15,371 nt of DNA, from assembly GCA_958453935.1 (NCBI GenBank), contig CAUDZT010000054.1, positions 1 to 15,371 of the forward strand. The letters are read 5' to 3'. This DNA is from an uncultured Collinsella sp. Lineage in GTDB: Bacteria; Actinomycetota; Coriobacteriia; Coriobacteriales; Coriobacteriaceae. Under the pieces are notes generated by a model, which saw nothing but the letters and a program-made list of their open reading frames with translations, ran no database searches and was not told the DNA's origin. Each line of letters begins with the position of its first letter. Within the stretch, counting starts at the first letter, position 1. The translations under genes were made by a program, and so were the position numbers. Below, in pieces: positions 1 through 5,980 of the stretch.

Positions 1-122
1 AGGTGCGGGAACGGCCTATTTGCTCAATGTGTTCGGCTGAGATCGGAAATCAACCTACCAAGCATTTAGGACAGTCGTCGCGGCGCGCAGGCGGCCCTAT
101 ACCAGATTCCCGCCAGTCCGCT

Positions 123-905
123 TCACCGCCCCGCGCGGGCGCGCACAATACGAGAGACGGTACTTTTGCCAATCCCCGTATACCGCTCAATCTGGCGCAC
201 CGTAAAACCGGCATTGTGCAACCCAACAACTACGATATCGCGCTGCTCCCGTGGTGCAGCTTTTAGCTCGTGAAGCGGAACCCCGAGCCCCTTTGCCATC
301 TTGTCGGCAAAGGCGTGCCGCTCCCACTCCAGCTCTTTCATATCTTGCATCGCCGGCCCGCTGCCGGGCGCCGAAAGCGAATAGGCAATAAATCCCTCAG
401 CAGAACCAAAGAGCTCAAGCACGCAGGAAGGATCAGAAAATCCCCTCGTGGCATCAGTCGCGTTACTATCATAGGCGCGCAGATGCTCCGCAAAGCTGCT
501 CCAGGGATAACGCTCGATGAGACTAATGCCCGCCTCCTGCGGATCGGCGTGAACGGTGCGAATAGCCTCCATCACCTGCCAATCGGTATCGAGCGAACGG
601 CGCTCAAACCGATCCCCAAACAAACTGCCCGTGCGCCCGGTGCGCTTGTTAAACCGACGTGCATAGGTCAGCAAAAGTCGATGCATCGCCGCGCTCACTC
701 CGTCCTCGTAGTCCTCGAGCACCAGATGCACATGGTTGTCCATAAGGCACCACGCCACAATTGTCACCTGGGCATCGCGGCAGCAGTCGCGCATCAGCTC
801 CAAAAACTCCCGCCGGTCCTCATCGCTCTCAAAGATCAGCTGCTTGACCGCGCCACGAGCGCAAACATGGTAAAAGCCGGTAATCGTTTTCCAAACGCGC
901 TGCAT
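123..905 (-). CDS. RAYT-like (REP-associated tyrosine transposase, IS200-type Y1/HUH) protein
   Basis: This 260-residue protein has the Y1 transposase fold used for single-strand DNA nicking and joining. The N-terminus carries the family's GFYHV..RG block (residues 10-18). The metal-binding HUH motif is H58-V-H60 within CLMDNHVHLV. The likely nucleophile is Tyr81 in TYARRFNKRTGRTG, followed by LFGDRFERR. The last ~30 residues (GFTVRQIERYTGIGKSTVSR) look like a helix-turn-helix, as in RAYT proteins with a DnaA-like C-terminal DNA-binding tail. I chose the ATG at 905 because AAGGGGG lies a few bases upstream and the family block starts just after it; an ATG at 947 has no ribosome site. No terminal inverted repeats, target duplication or passenger genes are visible. 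That fits a single-copy, domesticated RAYT better than a mobile IS. The exact subfamily is inferred. Confidence 0.85.
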   Translation of the reverse strand: MQRVWKTITGFYHVCARGAVKQLIFESDEDRREFLELMRDCCRDAQVTIVAWCLMDNHVHLVLEDYEDGVSAAMHRLLLTYARRFNKRTGRTGSLFGDRFERRSLDTDWQVMEAIRTVHADPQEAGISLIERYPWSSFAEHLRAYDSNATDATRGFSDPSCVLELFGSAEGFIAYSLSAPGSGPAMQDMKELEWERHAFADKMAKGLGVPLHELKAAPREQRDIVVVGLHNAGFTVRQIERYTGIGKSTVSRIVRARAGR

Positions 906-1307
906 GGCGCCCCCTTCGCTGGGATCTGCTTGCCTCCAATACATCACGATTGAAACGTGCCATCAAAACATTCACGCAAAATGGCGCCCGTCAACGGTAA
1001 AAGGTGGCAAATCGACGGCGAACGGCATCATAGCCACAGGTCAAGCGCCGCAGCCTTGCCAAAAACTGGTCAACTGCCCATCAAAAGCCAACCCCCCACA
1101 ACGAACCGAACACTCACAACCAGCCCAGTTAAACCGTTTCAATTGAAAGTTCCGCGCATCTCGCTACGAAAACTGAGCCGTTCGCCGAATATTCCGTGCA
1201 TTTCGCGGTATTATAGGGGCTGCATGTCATGTCCCTTTCGAAGGGTCGCCCGGCAATCGCCAGCCACGACCCCCAGACGGGACGCCAACACGATAGAGAG
1301 GAGAGGC
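906..1307. other. Gene-free stretch between transposase and Fe-S scaffold gene, with C-rich G-poor segment
   Basis: No coding region is convincing here. The left end must hold the minus-strand start signals of the transposase. Bases 1071-1135 on the plus strand are strikingly C-rich and G-poor (29 C against 6 G in 65 bases), the composition of a Rho utilisation site. A TATTAT hexamer at 1209-1214 could be the -10 of the downstream operon, but no good -35 is spaced correctly. A small hairpin (CCCTT-TCG-AAGGG, 1233-1245) lies in the presumed leader. The downstream gene has a clear ribosome site (AGAGAGGAGAGG) just before its ATG. Confidence 0.5.
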
Positions 1308-2042
1308 ATGCAGTACTCACAGGAAGTGGAGAACATGTGCCCCGTTGCCAAGGGTGCATACCACGGCCCCGCACCCATCCCCGAGGAGGGCAAGTGGGTC
1401 CAGGCTAAGGAGATTTCCGACATCTCCGGTCTTACGCACGGTGTGGGTTGGTGCGCACCTCAGCAGGGCGCCTGCAAGCTCACGCTGAACGTCAAGGACG
1501 GCATCATCGAGGAGGCCCTCGTTGAGACCATCGGCTGCTCGGGCATGACCCACTCTGCCGCCATGGCTTCCGAGATCCTTCCCGGCAAGACCATCCTCGA
1601 GGCCCTCAACACCGACCTCGTCTGCGACGCCATCAACGTTGCTATGCGCGAGATCTTCCTGCAGATCGTTTACGGCCGCAGCCAGACCGCATTCTCCGAG
1701 GGCGGCCTGCCCGTGGGCGCCTCCCTCGACGACCTCGGCAAGGGCCTTCGCTCTCAGGTCGGCACCATGTTCGGCACCAAGGCCAAGGGCGCTCGTTACC
1801 TCGAGCTCGCTCAGGGCTACGTCACCCGCATGGCTCTCAACGACAAGAACGAGATCATCGCGTTCGAGTTCCTGAACCTCGGCAAGTTCACCGACGCCGT
1901 CAAGGCCGGCAAGACCCCCGAGGAGGCCATCGCTGGCGCTATGGGCCACTATGGTCAGTGGGAGAACGCTGCCAAGTACATCGACCCGCGCACCGACGAG
2001 GAGACTCACTCCGTCGCCAGCGTGTTCCCGGTTCACGAGTAG
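1308..2042 (+). CDS. NifU/IscU-like iron-sulfur cluster assembly scaffold, GGGtGRT-associated
   Basis: This 244-residue protein is longer than IscU (about 128 residues). The central part matches the IscU/NifU-N fold: QGACKLTLNVKDG (residues 53-65) and ETIGCSGMTHSAA (73-85) align with the first two cluster-ligand cysteine regions of IscU. Cysteines are at 11, 49, 56, 77 and 106. Where IscU has its third ligand cysteine (HCS), this protein reads YGRSQTAFSEGG, so Cys106, Cys49 or Cys11 may substitute. The Asp that follows Cys37 in IscU is Lys57 here. The role is inferred to be assembly or transfer of a cluster, perhaps to a dedicated partner. The gene has a strong ribosome site and highly biased codons (AAC, ATC, CTC, AAG), suggesting high expression. 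It sits 18 bases before the GGGtGRT gene and is almost certainly co-transcribed with it. Confidence 0.85.
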   Translation: MQYSQEVENMCPVAKGAYHGPAPIPEEGKWVQAKEISDISGLTHGVGWCAPQQGACKLTLNVKDGIIEEALVETIGCSGMTHSAAMASEILPGKTILEALNTDLVCDAINVAMREIFLQIVYGRSQTAFSEGGLPVGASLDDLGKGLRSQVGTMFGTKAKGARYLELAQGYVTRMALNDKNEIIAFEFLNLGKFTDAVKAGKTPEEAIAGAMGHYGQWENAAKYIDPRTDEETHSVASVFPVHE

Positions 2043-2060
2043 AAAGGGAGGGAAATAACT

Positions 2061-3065
2061 ATGACTGTTACGTTCGAAGGTTACGAGCGCCGCGCTGACA
2101 AGATCAACAAGTGCCTCGCCGACAACGGCATCGCCTCCCTCGAGGAAGCTCTGCAGATCTGCACCGACAAGGGCTTCAACCCGCGTGAGATCGTCAACAA
2201 CACCCAGTCCATCGCCTTCCAGAACGCCGAGTGGGCCTACACCCTCGGTTGCGCTCTCGCTGTCAAGCGTGGCGCCAAGTCCGCTTCTGAGGCTGCCGCC
2301 ATCATCGGCGAGGGCATCCAGGCCTTCACCGTTCCCGGCTCCGTCGCTGAGGACCGCAAGGTCGGTCTGGGCCACGGCAACCTGGGCGCTATGCTGCTCT
2401 CCGACGACACCGAGTGCTTCGCCTTCCTGGCCGGCCACGAGTCCTTCGCTGCCGCTGAGGGCGCTATCGGCCTGGCTCTGAACGCCAACAAGGCTCGTAA
2501 GAAGCCGCTGCGCGTCATCCTCAACGGTCTGGGCAAGGACGCCGCCCAGATCATCGCCCGCATCAACGGCTTCACCTACGTGAAGACCCAGTTCGACTAC
2601 TACACGGGCGAGCTCAAAGTCGTCGAGACCATCCCCTACTCCGATGGTCCCCGCGCTGCCGTTAACTGCTACGGCTCCGACGACGTCCGCGAGGGCGTTG
2701 CCATCATGTGGCACGAGAACGTCGACATCTCGATCACCGGTAACTCTACCAACCCCACGCGCTTCCAGCACCCCGTCGCTGGCACCTACAAGAAGGAGCG
2801 CATCGAGGCTGGCAAGAAGTACTTCTCCGTCGCTTCTGGTGGCGGCACTGGCCGTACCCTGCACCCGGACAACATGGCCGCCGGCCCCGCCTCCTACGGC
2901 ATGACCGACACCATGGGCCGTATGCACTCCGACGCCCAGTTCGCCGGTTCTTCCTCCGTGCCTGCGCACGTCGACATGATGGGTCTCATCGGCATGGGCA
3001 ACAACCCCATGGTCGGTGCCACCGTCGCCTGCGCTGTCGCCGTCGAGGAGGCCCTCAAGGCCTAA
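2061..3065 (+). CDS. GGGtGRT family protein
   Basis: This 334-residue protein belongs to the conserved family named after its motif: SGGGTGRTLHPDNMAAGP is present, with GGGTGRT at residues 260-266. The C-terminus (GMGNNPMVGATVACAVAVEEALK) is also glycine-rich and conserved-looking. No signal peptide or membrane segment is seen, so it should be cytosolic. The family has no established function that I know of. The recurring association with a NifU-like scaffold, seen here 18 bases upstream, suggests an iron-sulfur or other metal-dependent role. AAAGGGAGGG provides a strong ribosome site. Codon use is as strongly biased as in the upstream gene, implying abundant protein. A strong terminator follows directly, so the operon seems to hold just these two genes. 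The family call is firm; any activity is inference. Confidence 0.9.
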   Translation: MTVTFEGYERRADKINKCLADNGIASLEEALQICTDKGFNPREIVNNTQSIAFQNAEWAYTLGCALAVKRGAKSASEAAAIIGEGIQAFTVPGSVAEDRKVGLGHGNLGAMLLSDDTECFAFLAGHESFAAAEGAIGLALNANKARKKPLRVILNGLGKDAAQIIARINGFTYVKTQFDYYTGELKVVETIPYSDGPRAAVNCYGSDDVREGVAIMWHENVDISITGNSTNPTRFQHPVAGTYKKERIEAGKKYFSVASGGGTGRTLHPDNMAAGPASYGMTDTMGRMHSDAQFAGSSSVPAHVDMMGLIGMGNNPMVGATVACAVAVEEALKA

Positions 3066-3100
3066 TCGCGCCCGCGCGATGCTCATATAGTTGAGCTTTG

Positions 3101-3133
3101 GAGCCGCTACCTTTCGAGGTAGCGGCTCTTTTT
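3101..3133 (+). terminator. Rho-independent terminator of the scaffold/GGGtGRT operon
   Basis: A perfect 11-bp stem (GAGCCGCTACC / GGTAGCGGCTC) with loop TTTCGA is followed by a T5 run. It lies 36 bases after the GGGtGRT stop codon. Confidence 0.95.
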
Positions 3134-3212
3134 GTTTACGCTGTCGCAGGGTAGCTAATGCCGATATACCAGTTGGGGCGAAATACGAGATGAGACGAGA
3201 TGGAACGTCAAA

Positions 3213-3239
3213 GTGTCCATGACACCCACCTGCCATAAT
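3213..3239 (+). promoter_or_regulatory. Palindrome next to a possible -10 upstream of the flavoprotein gene
   Basis: GTGTC-CAT-GACAC (3213-3225) is a perfect 13-base palindrome. CATAAT at 3234-3239 could be a -10 hexamer, which would put the palindrome over the -35 region. No good -35 hexamer is seen. This could be a repressor or activator site, but the evidence is only symmetry and position. Confidence 0.35.
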
Positions 3240-3321
3240 TGCCCTTTACCGATTTGCCGAGTCTTTGCGGCCCCATTGCCGATCACCCGTGCGACAATGC
3301 ACCGGACGAGAAAGGAATCCG

Positions 3322-4848
3322 ATGGAATCGACTGACGTACTGGTAATTGGATCTGGCATTGCGGGCCTTTGCGCCGCCATCGAAGCGGCACGCACGGGTG
3401 CAACCGTCACTGTGGCAAGCGCCGGAAAGACTATGAGTGGATCGAGCTTCTTCCCCGGAACCTGGGGCCTGGGGCTTATCGGACCCGTCGACGAAGACGA
3501 TGAGCAGGACCTCATCGACACCATTCAGACCGTTGGTGGCGGCGTCGCCGACCCCGAGCTTGTCCAGACGTTTGTCCACGGCATTCCCCAGGCAATTGAA
3601 TGGCTCAAGCAAGACCTAGGCGTTGAGCTCCAGCGTCCGCAAAGCGCTGAGAGCGCCCAGCAAAAGCAATTTATCCCCTGCTTTGACCACAAGACGCGCA
3701 TGTGGCGCGGCCTCACCCGCAAGCCCCTTGAGGACGCTCTGACGACCCGAATCGAGTCACTCGGCATTCGCCTGCTCCCCCGCTATGAGCTTATCGACCT
3801 TGTTGAGGACACGAACGGTAGAATAACCGGAACCGTGCTCTACGACCTCACCGAAAATCGAATCGTGCCCTTTGCTGCCAAGGCCACGATCATCGCAACC
3901 GGTGGCACAGGCGGCCTGTTCGAGCGCAGCCTTACGTCGGCTGATGTGCTCAGCTCCTCGCAGGCCATCGCGCTGGCGCACGGCGCAACACTTACTAATA
4001 TAGAGTTCATGCAGATGATGCCCGGTTTCATCGAGCCCAAGCGCAACCTGGTCTTCAACGAGAAAACCTGGCGCTACGTACATGTAGACCAGCCGGTAGA
4101 TATTGCCGACGACAAGCTGGACGACCTGCTCGAGCAGCGCTCTGGATATGGTCCCTTCACGTCACGCTTGGCCTCCCGCGCTATCGATCTCGTCATCGAT
4201 CAGGCAGGTGTCGAAGGCCTGGCACTCCACTACGACTTTCCCCGCGAGGATGTCCCAGAGTTTGTGCAGACCTTTGCCACCTGGCTGCAAGACGAGCACG
4301 GCATCGCCCCGACTGACGAGATGCGCGTTGCGATGTATGCCCACGCCGCTAACGGCGGCATCAAGATCGATAAGACCGCGCAAACGGGCGTTGAGGGCCT
4401 CTACGCTTGCGGTGAGGCGACAGGCGGCATGCACGGCGCCGACCGCATTGGTGGCTTGTCAAGCGCCAACGGCATCGTGTTCGGGCGCATCGCGGGCGCA
4501 TCGGCAGCCCAAGCAGCACAGAAAGAGCCCGAGACAGCCCTGAAGGCGGATATCGCCCTCCCCCAGTACGGCATAGCCGCAACAGATGCCGAACGCCTGA
4601 CACACAGCCTTAGGCACACGATGAGCACCTATTGCATGATCAACAGGACCGAAGTTGGCCTTTCCAAGGCACTACACGAACTTGAGGGCTTGAAGACGGA
4701 GGCAACGACCTTGAGCACGCAGATAGCACAGGACAGCGAAGTCGCAGCCCTCGCCCGCCTGCAATCGCAGATTCAACTAGCACAGGAAATGGTCAAAGCC
4801 ATGCGCAAGCGAACCGAAAGTCTCGGATCGCACTATCGAGCGAATTAA
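3322..4848 (+). CDS. FAD-dependent oxidoreductase of the L-aspartate oxidase/fumarate reductase flavoprotein family
   Basis: This 508-residue protein starts with a dinucleotide-binding motif (VLVIGSGIAG, G10-x-G12-x-x-G15). It ends the FAD domain with GLYACGEATGGMHGADRIGG (residues 359-378), the usual SdhA/FrdA/NadB signature. R282 or R286 in TSRLASRAI occupies the region of the catalytic arginine of NadB and fumarate reductase, and H341-AANGG matches their H..GG motif. The covalent-flavin histidine of SdhA/FrdA is missing (GSSFFPGTWG instead), as in NadB. The length and helical C-terminal domain also resemble NadB. However, nadA and nadC are not adjacent, and the glycine-rich YAQGG motif of true NadB is altered, so the substrate is uncertain. 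I chose the ATG at 3322 because AAAGGA precedes it and the Rossmann strand begins at residue 5. No signal peptide is present. Codon use is less biased than in the preceding operon. Confidence 0.8.
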   Translation: MESTDVLVIGSGIAGLCAAIEAARTGATVTVASAGKTMSGSSFFPGTWGLGLIGPVDEDDEQDLIDTIQTVGGGVADPELVQTFVHGIPQAIEWLKQDLGVELQRPQSAESAQQKQFIPCFDHKTRMWRGLTRKPLEDALTTRIESLGIRLLPRYELIDLVEDTNGRITGTVLYDLTENRIVPFAAKATIIATGGTGGLFERSLTSADVLSSSQAIALAHGATLTNIEFMQMMPGFIEPKRNLVFNEKTWRYVHVDQPVDIADDKLDDLLEQRSGYGPFTSRLASRAIDLVIDQAGVEGLALHYDFPREDVPEFVQTFATWLQDEHGIAPTDEMRVAMYAHAANGGIKIDKTAQTGVEGLYACGEATGGMHGADRIGGLSSANGIVFGRIAGASAAQAAQKEPETALKADIALPQYGIAATDAERLTHSLRHTMSTYCMINRTEVGLSKALHELEGLKTEATTLSTQIAQDSEVAALARLQSQIQLAQEMVKAMRKRTESLGSHYRAN

Positions 4849-4892
4849 ACTGGACACCTATCTAAAGCAAAACACAACTAATCGATATCTAT

Positions 4893-4924
4893 GGGCCCCG
4901 TGAACTCGAAGTGGCACGGGGGCC
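4893..4924. terminator. GC-rich hairpin after the flavoprotein gene, without T-run
   Basis: GGGCCCCGTG pairs with CACGGGGGCC across a 12-base loop, with one bulged G. It lies about 45 bases after the stop codon at 4848. The following sequence (ATTCGTG) has no T-run, so it may be a weak terminator or a 3'-end stabiliser. A second small hairpin, GCGGGC-AAA-GCCCGC, lies at 4967-4981 just ahead of the dinD remnant. Confidence 0.5.
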
Positions 4925-5009
4925 ATTCGTGTCCGCACGGCAGCGTATCCTAATTCTGAATACAGAGCGGGCAAAGCCCGCATAGACAATAGGCCAGCGA
5001 GGAGGAGAT

Positions 5010-5372
5010 ATGGACAGTAGAGATATCGAGAAGTGGCGTGTCAAACTTGATAGCTACGCCAATGTGGAAGACGGCGTTGAGTATTGGCTCGCACGCGATT
5101 TAATGGAACCCATGGGGTACACTCGATGGGAGAACTTTGCCGAAGTTGTTAAGAGGGCAAAAGTCTCGTGCGAAACAAACAAAACTCCAGTTGATTCCCA
5201 TTTTCGTGACACCACGAAAATGGTAACTGCCGGTGTCGCCGCTCGCGCGGTTAAAGACTACAAACTTACGCGCTATGCATGCTATTTAATCGCCCAGAAC
5301 GGAGATTCAAACAAGCAAGAAATCGCGCTCGCACAGGCGTACTTCGCCGTGCAGACGCGCCGGTTTTACTGA
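5010..5372 (+). pseudogene. dinD: 3'-truncated dinD (DNA damage-inducible protein D) remnant
   Basis: The 120-residue product aligns from memory with the N-terminal part of E. coli DinD (about 274 residues). Matches include the EYWLARDLMEPMGY block (residues 24-37) and LTRYACYLIAQNGD (86-99), followed by AQAYFAVQTRR. Directly after this block the frame ends in FY-stop, where full-length DinD continues with its helical C-terminal half. No C-terminal half is found downstream; instead repeats and tRNA fragments begin within about 45 bases. The start codon has a strong GGAGGAG site. Base composition is visibly more A+T-rich than flanking genes, suggesting acquisition by transfer. No recognisable LexA box was seen upstream. 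DinD in E. coli is SOS-induced and modulates RecA. This copy is probably non-functional, although a short stable N-terminal domain could still be made. Confidence 0.75.
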
Positions 5373-5414
5373 TCCCCAGGGTAGACTCGATCTGTGAAAG
5401 TGGCTGTGCCCTTT

Positions 5415-5446
5415 CGGGTTCGACCCCATGCAAGGTCAACAAAAAA
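5415..5446. repeat. 32-base direct repeat, copy 1
   Basis: It starts CGGGTTCGACCCCATG and ends GGTCAACAAAAAA. It matches 5591-5622 with one difference (C against A after CCATG). The core GGGTTCGACCCC is the same 12 bases found, in the opposite orientation, in the T-arms of the tRNA-Lys genes. Its A-run forms the T-run of the minus-strand terminator at 5441-5471. Confidence 0.9.
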
Positions 5447-5471
5447 GCGACCAGCCGAAGCCAGTCGCTTT
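5441..5471 (-). terminator. Rho-independent terminator downstream of the tRNA-Lys 3' fragment
   Basis: On the minus strand, AAAGCGACTGGC pairs with GCTGGTCGCTTT (12 bp including two G-T pairs) across a TTCG tetraloop, followed by a T-run. The design is the same as the terminator at 5617-5649: 12-bp stem, 4-base loop, then the 32-base repeat. This suggests duplication with divergence of the stem. Confidence 0.85.
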
Positions 5472-5480
5472 AACATGCTT

Positions 5481-5500
5481 TGGTGGGCCGTCAGGGGGTC
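5481..5500 (-). pseudogene. tRNA-Lys 3'-end fragment (acceptor strand plus part of T-arm, with CCA)
   Basis: The 20 bases equal the last 17 bases of the tRNA-Lys genes at 5663 and 5782 plus an encoded CCA. Identity stops sharply at 5500, in the T-arm. The piece keeps the orientation of the intact genes and has a terminator right behind it. It is either the remains of a third tandem tRNA-Lys or an attachment-site half left by an element that integrated at the tRNA 3' end. Confidence 0.8.
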
Positions 5501-5590
5501 AGCCTGCTTTGCAGGCGGCCGCTGCGGCGCTTCGCGCCTTGCGCGCTGCGCTGGTAAATGCTCACGCATTTCCTCAGCTCCGCGCCCCGA
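5501..5590. repeat. GC-rich cluster of three perfect hairpins
   Basis: Three perfect short inverted repeats stand in a row: GCCTGC-TTT-GCAGGC (5502-5516), GGCGC-TTC-GCGCC (5526-5538) and AAATGC-TCAC-GCATTT (5556-5571). The block fills the gap between the truncated tRNA fragment and the second 32-base repeat. No coding signal is credible. It resembles REP-type or other intergenic repeat DNA, but copy number in the genome cannot be judged from this window. Confidence 0.55.
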
Positions 5591-5622
5591 CGGGTTCGAC
5601 CCCATGAAAGGTCAACAAAAAA
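5591..5622. repeat. 32-base direct repeat, copy 2
   Basis: Second copy of the repeat at 5415-5446, starting 176 bases further on, with one mismatch. Its A-run is the T-run of the terminator at 5617-5649. Confidence 0.9.
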
Positions 5623-5649
5623 AGACGGCCAACCTTCGTTGACCGTCTT
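5617..5649 (-). terminator. Rho-independent terminator of the His-Lys-Lys tRNA operon
   Basis: On the minus strand, AAGACGGTCAAC pairs with GTTGGCCGTCTT (12 bp, one T-G pair) across a GAAG tetraloop and runs into T7. It starts 13 bases after the last tRNA-Lys. Confidence 0.95.
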
Positions 5650-5662
5650 AATCATCTTTGGG

Positions 5663-5735
5663 TGGGCCGTCAGGGGGTCGAACCCTGGACCTTGGGATTA
5701 AGAGTCCCCTGCTCTACCAACTGAGCTAACGACCC
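5663..5735 (-). tRNA. tRNA-Lys (anticodon CTT), distal copy
   Basis: The 73-base cloverleaf folds fully: acceptor GGGTCGT/ACGGCCC, D-arm GCTCAGTTGGTAGAGC, anticodon loop CTCTTAA (anticodon CTT), and T-arm CAGGG-TTCGACC-CCCTG. It is identical in all 73 bases to the copy at 5782-5854. After the discriminator A the genome reads CCC rather than CCA, so the 3' end needs tRNA nucleotidyltransferase. The other copy and the fragment at 5481 both encode CCA. Confidence 0.97.
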
Positions 5736-5739
5736 AAAG

Positions 5740-5765
5740 CTAAAGTCCGTGGTGGCGGACTTTAG
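5740..5765 (-). other. Strong hairpin between the two tRNA-Lys genes
   Basis: CTAAAGTCCG pairs perfectly with CGGACTTTAG (10 bp, 6-base loop) in the 43-base spacer between the two tRNA-Lys genes. On the transcribed strand there is no good T-run before the next tRNA. It is more likely a processing or partial attenuation structure than a full terminator. Confidence 0.6.
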
Positions 5766-5778
5766 AGGAGATATCGTG

Positions 5779-5854
5779 TGGTGGGCCGTCAGGGGGTCGA
5801 ACCCTGGACCTTGGGATTAAGAGTCCCCTGCTCTACCAACTGAGCTAACGACCC
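5779..5854 (-). tRNA. tRNA-Lys (anticodon CTT), proximal copy
   Basis: Same 73-base cloverleaf as the distal copy, followed by an encoded CCA (5779-5781). It lies 22 bases downstream of tRNA-His and is clearly in the same transcript. Confidence 0.97.
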
Positions 5855-5876
5855 GATATCAACACGAAGCAAGAAC

Positions 5877-5954
5877 TGGGGTGGGTAAAGGGACTCGAAC
5901 CCTCGACCTACGGGACCACAACCCGTCGCTCTAGCCAACTGAGCTACACCCACC
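5877..5954 (-). tRNA. tRNA-His (anticodon GTG)
   Basis: Acceptor GTGGGTG pairs with TACCCAC, with an extra 5' G (complement of C5954) opposite discriminator C73, the G-1:C73 pair diagnostic of tRNA-His. The anticodon loop is TTGTGGT. The T-arm is GAGGG-TTCGAGT-CCCTT with a terminal wobble, and CCA is encoded (5877-5879). It is the first gene of the tRNA operon. Confidence 0.97.
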
Positions 5955-5980
5955 GTGTCCTGTGCGCTTCGCGCTCGACT

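Noticed and set aside
1..122. Possible C-terminal tail of a gene entering from the left, or a terminator after the transposase
   Set aside because: Short open stretches exist in more than one frame, but none has recognisable protein features, and no convincing stem plus T-run was found.
1317..3236. Long 639-codon minus-strand open frame opposite the scaffold and GGGtGRT genes
   Set aside because: It is the antisense shadow of two strongly codon-biased genes. Its product is a Gly/Val/Asp-rich low-complexity string with no family resemblance.
4957..4966. CTGAATACAG upstream of dinD as a LexA box
   Set aside because: The half-sites are only four bases apart, unlike the E. coli CTG-N10-CAG or the actinobacterial CGAAC-type box, so SOS control is not supported.
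5366..5642. Short open frames across the tRNA scar on both strands
   Set aside because: They run through terminators, repeats and hairpins and have no ribosome sites. Similar stretches in the two repeats only reflect the 32-base repeat.
5410..5680. CRISPR-like array from the repeated segments
   Set aside because: There are only two copies of the 32-base repeat, spaced 176 bases apart with tRNA and terminator sequence between them. There are no regular spacers and no cas genes.
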